Origin: an uncultured Selenomonadaceae bacterium
Lineage (GTDB): Bacteria > Bacillota > Negativicutes > Selenomonadales > Selenomonadaceae
Length of the DNA: 64,000 bases
Direction: 5' to 3'
Assembly: GCA_905234175.1 (NCBI GenBank)
Contig: CAJOGX010000003.1
Span: 1 to 64,000, forward strand
Part shown: positions 48,189 to 57,231 of the stretch, piece by piece
Layout of the letters: each line of letters starts with the position of its first letter
Position numbering within the stretch: position 1 is the first letter of the stretch
The notes under the pieces: generated by a model
What the model saw: only the letters and a program-made list of their open reading frames with translations
Database searches by the model: none
What the model was told of the DNA's origin: nothing
Program-made: the position numbers and the translations under genes

Positions 48189-48968
48189 CTAGCGTTTGAC
48201 GGCAACGGGCACAATCACGCTGTCGCCGCCGGAATTTGTAAAAGTATCCGCCGCCACGTCGAAAATTTTCCCAACGGTCTCGGCAGTCAGAATTTTTTTC
48301 GGTTCGCCGCACGCAAAGACGCCGCTGTTTTTGATAACGATAACTTCATCGGCGTAGGCGCGCACGTGGTTTATGTCGTGGAGCACGGCGATAATCGTCA
48401 TGTCGAAATTTTTGTTGACGGCGCTGATAATTTCCATGACTTCGAGCTGGTGAGCGATGTCAAGGTAAGTCGTGGGCTCGTCGAGCAAAAGAATCTGCGG
48501 ACGTTGCGCCAGAGTCATAGCGAGCCAGGCGCGCTGCCTTTCGCCACCAGAAAGTGAGGCAACCTGCCGCGTTTCAAAATCAGTCAGCCGCGTGACTTCG
48601 AGCGCCCAGTTGACAGCGTCGGAATCTTCCTTTGAGTCGCCGCTGAAAAATTTTCTGTGCGGAAATCTGCCGAAAGCCGCCAGCTGTCGTACCGTAGTAT
48701 CCTGCGGAGCTTCGCGTTCCTGCGGGAGTATCGCCATGACCTGCGCGAGTTTTTTTCTGCCGAGAGTTTTCACGTCGACGCCGTCAAGTCTAACCGCGCC
48801 GGTAAAATTTTCGTTGAGCAGACACAGCGCCTTCAGCAAAGTTGACTTGCCCGCGCCGTTGGGACCGATAATCGCCGTGCGTTTCTGTTCGCGAAAGGCG
48901 TAAGTTACGTCGCGCAGAATTTTTTTCCCGCCGAGTTCGACGCTGAGATTTTCCGCCGCCAGTTTCAT
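48189..48968 (-). CDS. ABC transporter ATP-binding protein, FecE/FhuC-like
   Basis: AIIGPNGAGKSTLLKAL, SLSGGERQRAWLAMTLAQRPQILLLDEPTTYLDIAHQLEVM, AVLHDINHVRAYADEVIVI; ATG overlaps CAP gene stop (ATGA). Confidence 0.9.
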   Translation of the reverse strand: MKLAAENLSVELGGKKILRDVTYAFREQKRTAIIGPNGAGKSTLLKALCLLNENFTGAVRLDGVDVKTLGRKKLAQVMAILPQEREAPQDTTVRQLAAFGRFPHRKFFSGDSKEDSDAVNWALEVTRLTDFETRQVASLSGGERQRAWLAMTLAQRPQILLLDEPTTYLDIAHQLEVMEIISAVNKNFDMTIIAVLHDINHVRAYADEVIVIKNSGVFACGEPKKILTAETVGKIFDVAADTFTNSGGDSVIVPVAVKR

Positions 48969-49438
48969 TTCAGCCGGAAAAACTGCGCCCAGTAATGCTT
49001 GTACTTCAAATTCGGCATGTACAGATAGCCGACGCCGAGTTCGCGGAATTTCGGGTTCATAATATTTTCGCGGTGGCTGGGCGAGTTCATCCACGCCTCG
49101 ACGACTTCCCTGCTTGAGCGCTGACCGGCGGCAATGTTCTCGCCAACCATTCTGTACGGCCTGGCGACGGCGGTAAAGCACGAAGTTCCATTGGGGCGCG
49201 TGTGCGAAAATCTGCGGGTAATTTCCTTCGCGCGGACTTGAGCGTAGCGGTTCAAATCGCTGGCGAGTTTCAGCGGCTGTAAATGCTCCCTGCGCCGCTC
49301 GAGGTTCACCAGTTCCAAAACTTCCTGCGCGAAATTCTGCGAAACCGCCGCGTCCTCTTTCCACGCCGACGCCGCGTAGACGTTCGACGCAAATAAAAAG
49401 AAAGCTGCCAGAATCAGCAGCGAAAAAAATTTTTTCAT
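48965..49438 (-). CDS. secreted CAP (SCP-like) domain protein
   Basis: Signal peptide MKKFFSLLILAAFFLFASNVYA; ELVNLERRREHLQPLKLASDLNRYAQVRAKEI..SHTRPNGTS..GENIAAGQRSSREVVEAWMNSPSHRENIMNP. Confidence 0.92.
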   Translation of the reverse strand: MKKFFSLLILAAFFLFASNVYAASAWKEDAAVSQNFAQEVLELVNLERRREHLQPLKLASDLNRYAQVRAKEITRRFSHTRPNGTSCFTAVARPYRMVGENIAAGQRSSREVVEAWMNSPSHRENIMNPKFRELGVGYLYMPNLKYKHYWAQFFRLK

Positions 49439-49463
49439 TAATAATGCTCCCAAATTTATCGAG

Positions 49464-49476
49464 TGCGATTGGCGCG
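49464..49476. repeat. partial duplication of the tRNA-Arg 3' end (att-like), copy outside the tRNA
   Basis: TGCGATTGGCGCG identical to 49548-49560; extended match TGCGATTGGCGCG[AT/GC]TCG. Confidence 0.7.
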
Positions 49477-49480
49477 ATTC

Positions 49481-49512
49481 GTTTCAATCCCTGCGCTCCT
49501 TGCGGAGTGCAC
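49481..49512 (-). other. single CRISPR-repeat-like element (type I-C-like)
   Basis: Minus strand GTGCACTCCGCAAGGAGCGCAGGGATTGAAAC: 7-bp hairpin and GGATTGAAAC 3' end as in type I-C repeats; only one copy. Confidence 0.4.
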
Positions 49513-49544
49513 CTTCAATCACTACACAAGGCACGTGATTGAAG
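49513..49544. repeat. perfect 10-bp inverted repeat next to tRNA-Arg
   Basis: CTTCAATCAC (49513-49522), 12-nt loop, GTGATTGAAG (49535-49544); no T-tract. Confidence 0.85.
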
Positions 49545-49548
49545 CAAT

Positions 49549-49620
49549 GCGATTGGCGCGGCTCGAACGCGCGACCCACTGCTTAGGAGGCAGTTGCTCT
49601 ATCCACTGAGCTACAACCGC
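49549..49620 (-). tRNA. tRNA-Arg (anticodon CCT)
   Basis: GCGGTTG acceptor, D-arm GCTCAGTGGATAGAGC, anticodon arm ACTGC-CTCCTAA-GCAGT, T-arm GCGCGTTCGAGCCGCGC, CAATCGC; CCA not encoded. Confidence 0.95.
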
Positions 49621-49665
49621 TTAAATTGAATTTTACCACGCCAATAATATTTTTGCAAGCAGTTT

Positions 49666-52600
49666 TTATTTCGGTCTGAAAACTTTGTAAGCCGCCGCGT
49701 ACATTGTCGGCAAAACCAGAAGCGTCAGCACCGTCGCGACGATTAACCCACCGGCAATCGCTACCGCCATAGGCCCCCACAAATTGCTCGGCATGAGCGG
49801 AATCATTCCCAGAACCGACGCCGCCGCCGTCAGCATTATCGGGCGGAACCGCAAAATCGCTGAGTCTATCACCGCGTCCCACGGCGTTTCCCCGTCCGCC
49901 AAATGTTTCTGTATCTGGTCGATTAAAATTACCGAGTTGCGGATTATCATTCCCGACAACGCCAAAACTCCAACGTCCGCCACGAAGCCCAGCGCCTTGT
50001 CCGTCAAAAGCATTGCCCACGTCACGCCAATCAGTCCCATCGGCGCCGTCAACAGCGTCAGCAGCATTTGTTTCGCGTCCCGCAGCTGGAACATCAAAAG
50101 CGTCATGATTATGAAAATCATCGCCGGTACCGGCACGACTAAAAATCCCAGTGAATCTTTACTGTTTTCCAGCGAGCCGTCAACTTCAATGCTGTAGCCG
50201 AAGGGAAGTTTCTCGCGCAGATCTTTCGTGGCGTCGAAGGCTTTCTGCGTAGCGTCGTTCGCCGTGCCTGTTTTAATTTCCGCCTGAACGGTTATCGTCG
50301 GACGCAAATTCCGCCGCTTAATCAGCCCGTCTTCCGCGTCGTAGGAAATTTTCGCAATCTGCTCAAGCGGAACGTAGCCGCTGCCAATGTACACCGGCAA
50401 ATTTTTCAGCCGCGACAAATCCTGCCTGCCCTCCGCCGAAATTCTGAAGTCAATGTCAATCGTGCGGTCGCCCGTGTAAAACTGCGCCGCCGTCGCGCCG
50501 GTAATTTCCGTGTAAAGATTCTGCGCAACGCTCTGGTTCGTCAGACCCAGCGCCCGAATTTTGTCCTGGTCAAGCTCAAGGTGCACGATTTTACTTTTTT
50601 CAAGCCAGTCCAAATGCACGTCTAAATTATTCGGGTCGGCGGCGACAATTTTTTCAACTTCCTGCGCGATTTTCTTAACTTCGTCCACGTCGTAGCCCGA
50701 AACTCTCAGCATCACAGGATAATCCGCCGGAGGTCCCATTGGAATAAATTTAATGTGACTGCGAACGTTCGGGAAGTTTTCCGCAAGCTCCTCACGCAGC
50801 GCCTCCGTCAGAAATTCCCGCGCGTCAATGTCCTTCGCAACTATTATGAACTGCGTAAAATTATCCCGCGCCAAAACGGGGTTTGCCGTCAGCACGAAAC
50901 GCGGCGCGCCCTTCCCCACGTAGTACGAGTAGTTGGAAATTTTTTCGGCGTGCTGGTTTAAAAATTCCGCCAGCCGCTCCGCCTCCGCCTGCGACGCCGC
51001 CATTGACGCCCCTTCCCGTAAATCCAAATCCACGAGAATTTCCGGCCTCAGCGACGGCGGGAAAAATTCCTGCCTGACGAATCTCAGCGCGAAAAGTGAA
51101 ATCGCGAATACCGCAACCGTCGCCGTCAAAACCAAAACTCTGTGATTCAAAAACCATTCCAGTACGCGCCGGAAAATTTTGTAGAACCGGCTCTGGTACG
51201 GGTCAACCGGCTCGCCCTCCCTGCCGACGCGGATTAAATGAAAACCGTACAGCGGCGCCACCATTACCGAAACTATCCACGACAAAACCAGTGCGATACT
51301 CATCACCGGAAACAGCGCCTTGCAAAATTCGCTCGCCAGGCCATGCGAAAACGCCACGGGGACAAATCCTGCGCAGGTTATCAGCGTGCCCGTCAGCATT
51401 GGTTTCGCCGTCGCCTCGAACGCGTAGCACGCCGCCTCGAATCTACCGTAGCCCGCCTCAAGTTTCACGCTCATCATTTCCACGGCAATTATCGCGTCGT
51501 CAACTAAAAGCCCCAGCGAAATTATCAGCGCGCCCAGCGAAACTTTGTGCAGGTCAATTCCAAAAAACAACATCGCGCAGAAAACTCCGGCTAAAACCAG
51601 CGGTATGCAGCCCGCCACGACAAGCCCCGAACGAAAGCCCAGCGATAAAAAACTCACTGACAGCACGATTATTATTGCGATTATCAGCGTTTCGATGAAC
51701 TCGCCGATTGAATCTCTGACGACTTCCGGCTGGTCGGAAACTTCGTGCAGTTCCAAACCCACCGGCAAATTTTTCTGCACGCCCGCTATCAGCGCGTCCA
51801 AATTTTCTCCCAGCTCCAGAATGTTCCCGCCGTTTTCCATTGAAACCGCTATGCCTATCGCCGGTTCGTCGCCAAAGAACATTTTCGGTTCCGCCGGTTC
51901 CACGAAACGCCGCTCGACTTTCGCAATGTCCGCCAGCCGGAAAATTCGCCCGCCTGCGTTTATCGGCAGATTTTTTATCGAGTCTACCGCGTCGAAAATT
52001 CCCGTCACGCGCAGATAAACGTTGTCCGACGAAGTTTCGACCTCGCCCGCCGGTGTCATTTGATTCTGAGCCTGCAGTACCGAAATTATTAACTGCGGAC
52101 TGATTCCCAGTTCCGCCAATTTTTCCTGCGCGATTTCCACGTAAATTTTTTCCGGCTGCACGCCAATCAGTTCGACTTTCTGGACGCTGGGGAGGTTCAA
52201 AATCATCTGCCGGATATTTTCCGCCTGCTGGCGCATTTCCTCATAAGAAAAGCCGTCGCCCGTCAGCGCTAAGACCGAGCCGAAAACGTCATCAAAGCGG
52301 TCGTTGTAGTACGGGCCGTAGACGCCGCTGGGAAAGTCGCGCTTAACGTCTTCGCAGAAATTTCGCACGTCGCGCCACGTCGGACGAATTACCGCCTCGT
52401 CAATATCGTCCAGCAAATGCACATAAATTATCGTCGTACCAGCGCGCGTCTCGCTCTTGATATTTTTCAAACCTGGCGTATCCTGCAGCTTTTTTTCCAG
52501 CTTGTCCGTGACCTGCAACGCCATTTGCTCGGCCGTTGCGCCTGGCCACACCGCCGTTATGACCATTTGCCTTATCGTGAAATTCGGGTCTTCCATGCGC

Positions 52601-52701
52601 CCCAACCGGAAGTACGACGCCACGCCGCCTATCACTATCACGATGATGAAATACCAGACGAGCCCCGTGTTTTTCAGCGAAAGTTCCGTGAGGTTTCTCA
52701 T
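49666..52701 (-). CDS. RND family efflux transporter permease
   Basis: 1011 aa; DPNFTIRQMVITAVWPGATAEQMALQVTDKLEKKLQ, LGLLVDDAIIAVEMM, ALSGMIIRNSVILIDQI. Confidence 0.93.
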   Translation of the reverse strand: MRNLTELSLKNTGLVWYFIIVIVIGGVASYFRLGRMEDPNFTIRQMVITAVWPGATAEQMALQVTDKLEKKLQDTPGLKNIKSETRAGTTIIYVHLLDDIDEAVIRPTWRDVRNFCEDVKRDFPSGVYGPYYNDRFDDVFGSVLALTGDGFSYEEMRQQAENIRQMILNLPSVQKVELIGVQPEKIYVEIAQEKLAELGISPQLIISVLQAQNQMTPAGEVETSSDNVYLRVTGIFDAVDSIKNLPINAGGRIFRLADIAKVERRFVEPAEPKMFFGDEPAIGIAVSMENGGNILELGENLDALIAGVQKNLPVGLELHEVSDQPEVVRDSIGEFIETLIIAIIIVLSVSFLSLGFRSGLVVAGCIPLVLAGVFCAMLFFGIDLHKVSLGALIISLGLLVDDAIIAVEMMSVKLEAGYGRFEAACYAFEATAKPMLTGTLITCAGFVPVAFSHGLASEFCKALFPVMSIALVLSWIVSVMVAPLYGFHLIRVGREGEPVDPYQSRFYKIFRRVLEWFLNHRVLVLTATVAVFAISLFALRFVRQEFFPPSLRPEILVDLDLREGASMAASQAEAERLAEFLNQHAEKISNYSYYVGKGAPRFVLTANPVLARDNFTQFIIVAKDIDAREFLTEALREELAENFPNVRSHIKFIPMGPPADYPVMLRVSGYDVDEVKKIAQEVEKIVAADPNNLDVHLDWLEKSKIVHLELDQDKIRALGLTNQSVAQNLYTEITGATAAQFYTGDRTIDIDFRISAEGRQDLSRLKNLPVYIGSGYVPLEQIAKISYDAEDGLIKRRNLRPTITVQAEIKTGTANDATQKAFDATKDLREKLPFGYSIEVDGSLENSKDSLGFLVVPVPAMIFIIMTLLMFQLRDAKQMLLTLLTAPMGLIGVTWAMLLTDKALGFVADVGVLALSGMIIRNSVILIDQIQKHLADGETPWDAVIDSAILRFRPIMLTAAASVLGMIPLMPSNLWGPMAVAIAGGLIVATVLTLLVLPTMYAAAYKVFRPK

Positions 52702-53762
52702 AAGCCGCCAGCCTCCGTCCGAACTTTTTGCCCTTCGCTAAGTTTGTGCACGCCCGCCGTTACAACTACTTCGCCAGCTTTCAGGCCGCGCACGAAAACT
52801 TCATTGTCGCCGAACTGCTGAACGGTTACTTCGCGCAGATTTACCACGTCATTTTCGACAACCCAGACCTTCGGCGTTGAGCCGGTTTGATAAATCGCTG
52901 ACAGCGGAAGTTTCGAGACGCCAACAAGATTCGTTGCGGTTTCCGAGAGCGCCGCGCTTGCCGTCATTCCCAGCTGTAAGCCCGCCGGTGGATTTGGCAG
53001 CGAAATTCTGACGCGGTACGTCCGCGCCGCTGAATCTGCGATTGGCGAAACTTCACGCACGACGCCGGTAACTGTTTCCGCGTTCGCCCAGAAGGAAATT
53101 TCCGCGCGCCGTCCGAGTTCGACTTCCGGCAGTTTATTTTCCGGCACGTTTATTTCAACTTCAAGTTCGCCGGTTTGAATGAGCGTCGCCACGGTTTGCC
53201 CCGCCGCCACGACTTGCCCAGCCTCCGCGTATATCGCCGAAATTACGCCGTCGAAGTCCGCAACCAGATTCGTGTAGTCAAGCGCGTTTTGCGACTGAGC
53301 GGCGACGGCTTTGGCGTTCTCGTAGGCGGCAACCGCTGCCGTGTAGCTCGCCTGGTACTGGTCTAAAACTGCGGCGGCAACTGCGTCGGCTTTGTAAAGT
53401 TCGCGGTAACGCTCCAGATTTGAGCGCGCCAGTTCCATTTGCGCCCGCGTCGATTTTATCTGCGCCTCCGCCTGATTCATCTGCTGAGATACGTCGCGCG
53501 GGTTTATCGTCATCAAAACATCGCCAGCCCGTACCGCCGAGCCAACTTCCACGTTCCTGCTCATAATCTGCCCGATAACCTGAAACGCCAGATTCGTTTC
53601 GTAGCGCCCGCGAACGACGCCGGCATAAATATTTTCCGAAACAATTTCAGCTGCGCCCGCGCGAATGGTTTTTACCAGCGGCGGCTTTTCCTCAGAAACT
53701 TTTTCTGAACCGCAGCCGCTAAACAAAAATACCGCCAGCAAAATTAAAATCAGCCGCGTCAT
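52698..53762 (-). CDS. RND efflux periplasmic adaptor lipoprotein (MFP)
   Basis: Lipobox FSGCG; biotinyl-lipoyl-like halves and beta-barrel typical of HlyD/AcrA; overlaps permease start. Confidence 0.92.
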   Translation of the reverse strand: MTRLILILLAVFLFSGCGSEKVSEEKPPLVKTIRAGAAEIVSENIYAGVVRGRYETNLAFQVIGQIMSRNVEVGSAVRAGDVLMTINPRDVSQQMNQAEAQIKSTRAQMELARSNLERYRELYKADAVAAAVLDQYQASYTAAVAAYENAKAVAAQSQNALDYTNLVADFDGVISAIYAEAGQVVAAGQTVATLIQTGELEVEINVPENKLPEVELGRRAEISFWANAETVTGVVREVSPIADSAARTYRVRISLPNPPAGLQLGMTASAALSETATNLVGVSKLPLSAIYQTGSTPKVWVVENDVVNLREVTVQQFGDNEVFVRGLKAGEVVVTAGVHKLSEGQKVRTEAGGL

Positions 53763-53780
53763 AAATTTTCACCGCCCTTT

Positions 53781-53818
53781 TGCAAAAAAAACCGTCGCGC
53801 AGGATTTGCACGGCGGCT
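53781..53818 (-). terminator. possible intrinsic terminator after the EF-G-like gene
   Basis: CCGTCG...CGGCGG hairpin with T-tract on the minus strand. Confidence 0.5.
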
Positions 53819-53842
53819 GTGGATTTTATTTTCAGTCGGAAA

Positions 53843-55903
53843 TTATTTATCTTCGTTCGCCTTTTTATTTTCTTCGATAATTTTTTCCGCGAGCTTGTCA
53901 GGCATCGGGTCGTAGTGCGAGAACTTGAGGCTGTAAGAGCCGCGCCCCTGCGTCTGCGAACGCAAATCAGTGGCGTATTTGTAAAGTTCGGACGCCGGAA
54001 TAAGCGCCTTGACTTCGGTCATTCCCTTGCCCTTCGGATCCATGCCGAGAATTTTGCCTCGCTTGGAATTGAGCTTGCCAATGATGTCGCCCATGTATTC
54101 GCTGGGAACGAGCACGGTAATTTCGTCGATAGGCTCAAGCAAAATCGGCTCGGCGGCGAGAATGCCTTTCCTGATAGCGATAGCGGTCGCCATTTTGAAC
54201 GCGGCTTCGCTGGAGTCGACGGGGTGATAGCTGCCGTCGTAGAGGTTGACGCTGACGTTTACGACGGGGTAGCCCGCGATAATTCCGTCTGCAAGCGTTT
54301 CATTGGTGCCCTTTTCAACGGCGGGGAAGTACTGGCGCGGGACGCTGCCGCCGAAAATCGATTCGCTGAACTTGTTACCGAACTCGTTGCCGTCGCCGTC
54401 TTTGTTCGGGCCAATTTTCAGCCAGACATCGCCGTACTGCCCGTGACCGCCGGACTGTTTCTTATGCTTGCCCTGCACTTCGACGGACTTGCGAATAGTT
54501 TCGCGGTAGTCAACGCGCGGTTCGCCCAAAACCATCTGCACGCCGAATTTGCGCTGAATTTTGTCGCCGAGAATGTCAAGGTGAACTTCGCCGATACCGC
54601 TGAGAATCGTCTGGCGGGTGGCGGGGTCTTTGACGAGCTTAATCGTGGGGTCTTCGTCCTGCTGGCGGGTGATAGCGCCGATAACTTTATCGTCTTCGCC
54701 CTTTTTCGCGGAGCTGACCGCCATAGCGAGCATTGGCTCAGGATAATTTATTCGTTCGTACTTAATCGCGGCGCCCTTTTCGCAAAGCGTGTCGCAGGTC
54801 TTGGCGTTGGCGAGCTTGGACGTGATAACGATATCGCCGGCGTGCGCCACGTCAACATTAATCTGCTTTTTGCCCTGCATGGTGAAGAGTCCGCTGATAC
54901 GCTCGGTGCCCTCGGAATTGTCGCCGATAAGCTGATAGTTGCCGTCCGCCTTCATATCGCCGGAGAAAACGCGAATGTAGGACATGCGGCCGACGAACGG
55001 GTCAACGAGCGTTTTCCAGATTTGTCCGCTGAACGCGTCAGACATTTTGCGCTCAATCAGGTCGCCGGAATTTGGGTCGGTGCCGGTGCGGTTTCTGTAA
55101 TCGGGCGCGGGCAGGTACTGTACGACGTTATCCAAAAGTTTGTCGACGCCGATATTCTGGAGCGCGGAGCCCACGAAGACGGGGAAAACTTTCGCCTGCC
55201 GGACGCCTTCAGCCAGCGCGTCAGCGATTTGCTTTTCGTCAAGGTTGTCAGTGTCGCCTTCGAGATATTTTTCCATAAGCTCATCGTTGTACTCGGCGAT
55301 AATGTCAAGCATTTCGAGGCGCTCATTTTCAACTTCGTCCGCCAAATCCGCAGGCACGTCGCCGGAATTAATCAAATCGACAACGCCCTTGAACGAATCT
55401 TCTTTACCAATCGGAATCTGAACGGGGACGGCGCTGTTACCGAATTTCGCGCGAATGTCGTCGAGAGTTTTGCGGAAGTCGGCGTGCTCACGATCCATTT
55501 TGTTAATAAAAATCGCGCGGGGCAGGTTGAGATTTTCAGCGAGCGCCCAGGCTTTTTCAGTCTCAACTTCGACGCCGGCGTTTGCAGCGACGATAATCAG
55601 AGCGGCGTCAGCGGCGTACATCGCGCCCATGACTTCCGCGACGAAATCTGGGTAGCCAGGCGTGTCAATGAAATTTATTTTGTAATTTTTCCACTCGGTG
55701 ACGGCGAGCGAATCGCCAATCGTCATTTTGCGCTTAGTTTCTTCGGCTTCGTAATCGAGCACGCTGGTGCCGTCGTCGACCTTGCCAATGCGCTTGACCG
55801 CGCCGCTATTGAAAAGACAGGCGTCGAGCAGGCTGGTTTTGCCGGTCTTGCCGTGCCCCGCAACCGCCACGTTTCTGATAAATTCGCTTGCGTAATCCTT
55901 CAT
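53843..55903 (-). CDS. elongation factor G paralog (EF-G2-like)
   Basis: AGHGKTGKTSLLDACLF, DTPGYPDFVAEV, NKMDREHADF; G1 and effector region (DYEAEETKRKMTI) differ from canonical EF-G. Confidence 0.9.
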   Translation of the reverse strand: MKDYASEFIRNVAVAGHGKTGKTSLLDACLFNSGAVKRIGKVDDGTSVLDYEAEETKRKMTIGDSLAVTEWKNYKINFIDTPGYPDFVAEVMGAMYAADAALIIVAANAGVEVETEKAWALAENLNLPRAIFINKMDREHADFRKTLDDIRAKFGNSAVPVQIPIGKEDSFKGVVDLINSGDVPADLADEVENERLEMLDIIAEYNDELMEKYLEGDTDNLDEKQIADALAEGVRQAKVFPVFVGSALQNIGVDKLLDNVVQYLPAPDYRNRTGTDPNSGDLIERKMSDAFSGQIWKTLVDPFVGRMSYIRVFSGDMKADGNYQLIGDNSEGTERISGLFTMQGKKQINVDVAHAGDIVITSKLANAKTCDTLCEKGAAIKYERINYPEPMLAMAVSSAKKGEDDKVIGAITRQQDEDPTIKLVKDPATRQTILSGIGEVHLDILGDKIQRKFGVQMVLGEPRVDYRETIRKSVEVQGKHKKQSGGHGQYGDVWLKIGPNKDGDGNEFGNKFSESIFGGSVPRQYFPAVEKGTNETLADGIIAGYPVVNVSVNLYDGSYHPVDSSEAAFKMATAIAIRKGILAAEPILLEPIDEITVLVPSEYMGDIIGKLNSKRGKILGMDPKGKGMTEVKALIPASELYKYATDLRSQTQGRGSYSLKFSHYDPMPDKLAEKIIEENKKANEDK

Positions 55904-56046
55904 TCAAAAGTTACCTCCCATAAAAAATCTACGTAATATTTCTAGGAAATTCGCGTTTATCCTGCCGCGCCGCCGTTTGAAAAATTTTGCTTGCGTTTTG
56001 AGGGATTTGGTGTAAAATAAGTGAAAATTTTTCGGGAGGGATTTTC

Positions 56047-57168
56047 GTGATAATCGGCGTGTCGAAGGAAATCAAGAATAACGAGAACCGCGTTGGCCTG
56101 ACGCCGGCGGGCACTGAGGCACTCGTCAAAGCTGGGCACAAAGTTCTGGTTGAGCAGAGCGCGGGCGTTGGCAGCGGTTTCAGCGACGAAAATTATTCTG
56201 CGGTCGGCGGCGAAATTGTTGCGGACAAGGCAGAAATTTTCAATCGCGCGGAAATGATTGTCAAGGTCAAGGAGCCGCTCGAATCTGAGTACGGACTTTT
56301 CCACGAAGGGCAGATTCTGTTCACGTACCTGCACCTTGCGCCGGAGCCCGCGCTTACCAAAGCTTTGCTGGACAAAAAAGTTACCGGCATTGCTTACGAA
56401 ACTGTTGTCGGGCGCGACGGAAAAAGTTTGCCGCTTCTTGCGCCGATGAGCGAAATTGCCGGACGCATGGCGGTACAGATTGGCGCGCATTTCCTTGAAA
56501 GTCGCTACGGCGGGCGCGGCGTCCTCCTCGGCGGAGTCAGCGGCGTTGCGGCGGGGCAGGTTGTTATTGTCGGCGGCGGGATTGTCGGTACGAACGCGGC
56601 GAAAATGGCTGTCGGACTCGGCGCGCGCGTCACCGTTATCGATTTGTCGATTGACAGGCTGCGCTACCTCGACGATATTTTTGGCGGCAGAATTTGTACC
56701 GTCATGTCGAACAGCTACAACATTGCGGAATGGACGCGGCAGGCTGATTTGCTCGTTGGCGCTGTGCTGATTCCTGGCGCGAAAACTCCAAAGCTCGTCA
56801 CGGAAAAAATGGTCAGCGAAATGAAACGCGGCTCGGTTATCGTCGACGTGGCGATTGACCAGGGCGGCTCGGTCGAAACCTGCGACAAGGTTACCACGCA
56901 CGACAACCCTACGTTTGAAAAATTCGGCGTGATTCATTATTCCGTTGCGAATATTCCTGGCGCAGTTGCAAGAACTTCGACGCTCGCGCTGACGAATGCG
57001 ACGCTGCCATACGCGCTGAAAATCGCCGACGACGGCTGGAAGGCGGCCTGCGCGAAAGACGCCGGACTTGCGAAGGGCTTGAGCACAATCAGCGGGAAAG
57101 TTACGAATAAGCCCGTTGCTGAGGCGCTCGGACTTGAATACACCGACGTGGCGGAGTTCCTGAAATAA
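56047..57168 (+). CDS. ald: alanine dehydrogenase
   Basis: [49 protein letters not shown] start after GGGAGGG. Confidence 0.95.
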   Translation: MIIGVSKEIKNNENRVGLTPAGTEALVKAGHKVLVEQSAGVGSGFSDENYSAVGGEIVADKAEIFNRAEMIVKVKEPLESEYGLFHEGQILFTYLHLAPEPALTKALLDKKVTGIAYETVVGRDGKSLPLLAPMSEIAGRMAVQIGAHFLESRYGGRGVLLGGVSGVAAGQVVIVGGGIVGTNAAKMAVGLGARVTVIDLSIDRLRYLDDIFGGRICTVMSNSYNIAEWTRQADLLVGAVLIPGAKTPKLVTEKMVSEMKRGSVIVDVAIDQGGSVETCDKVTTHDNPTFEKFGVIHYSVANIPGAVARTSTLALTNATLPYALKIADDGWKAACAKDAGLAKGLSTISGKVTNKPVAEALGLEYTDVAEFLK

Positions 57169-57173
57169 AAATT

Positions 57174-57201
57174 TTGCCCTCCCAGAAATTTATGCTATAA
57201 T
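57174..57201 (+). promoter_or_regulatory. promoter for the AGCS symporter inside nested inverted repeats
   Basis: TTGCCC (57174-57179), 16-nt spacer, TATAAT (57196-57201) with extended -10 TGC. Confidence 0.7.
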
Positions 57202-57231
57202 AAATTTATAACATAACTGGGAGGTTTTTTT

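Noticed and set aside
49440-49560. A true CRISPR array
   Set aside because: Only one repeat-like unit, no regular spacers and no cas genes; kept only as a solitary repeat-like element
53780-55936. 718-aa plus-strand ORF opposite the EF-G-like gene
   Set aside because: Exact antisense shadow of a conserved gene; no SD, composition typical of mirrored codon bias
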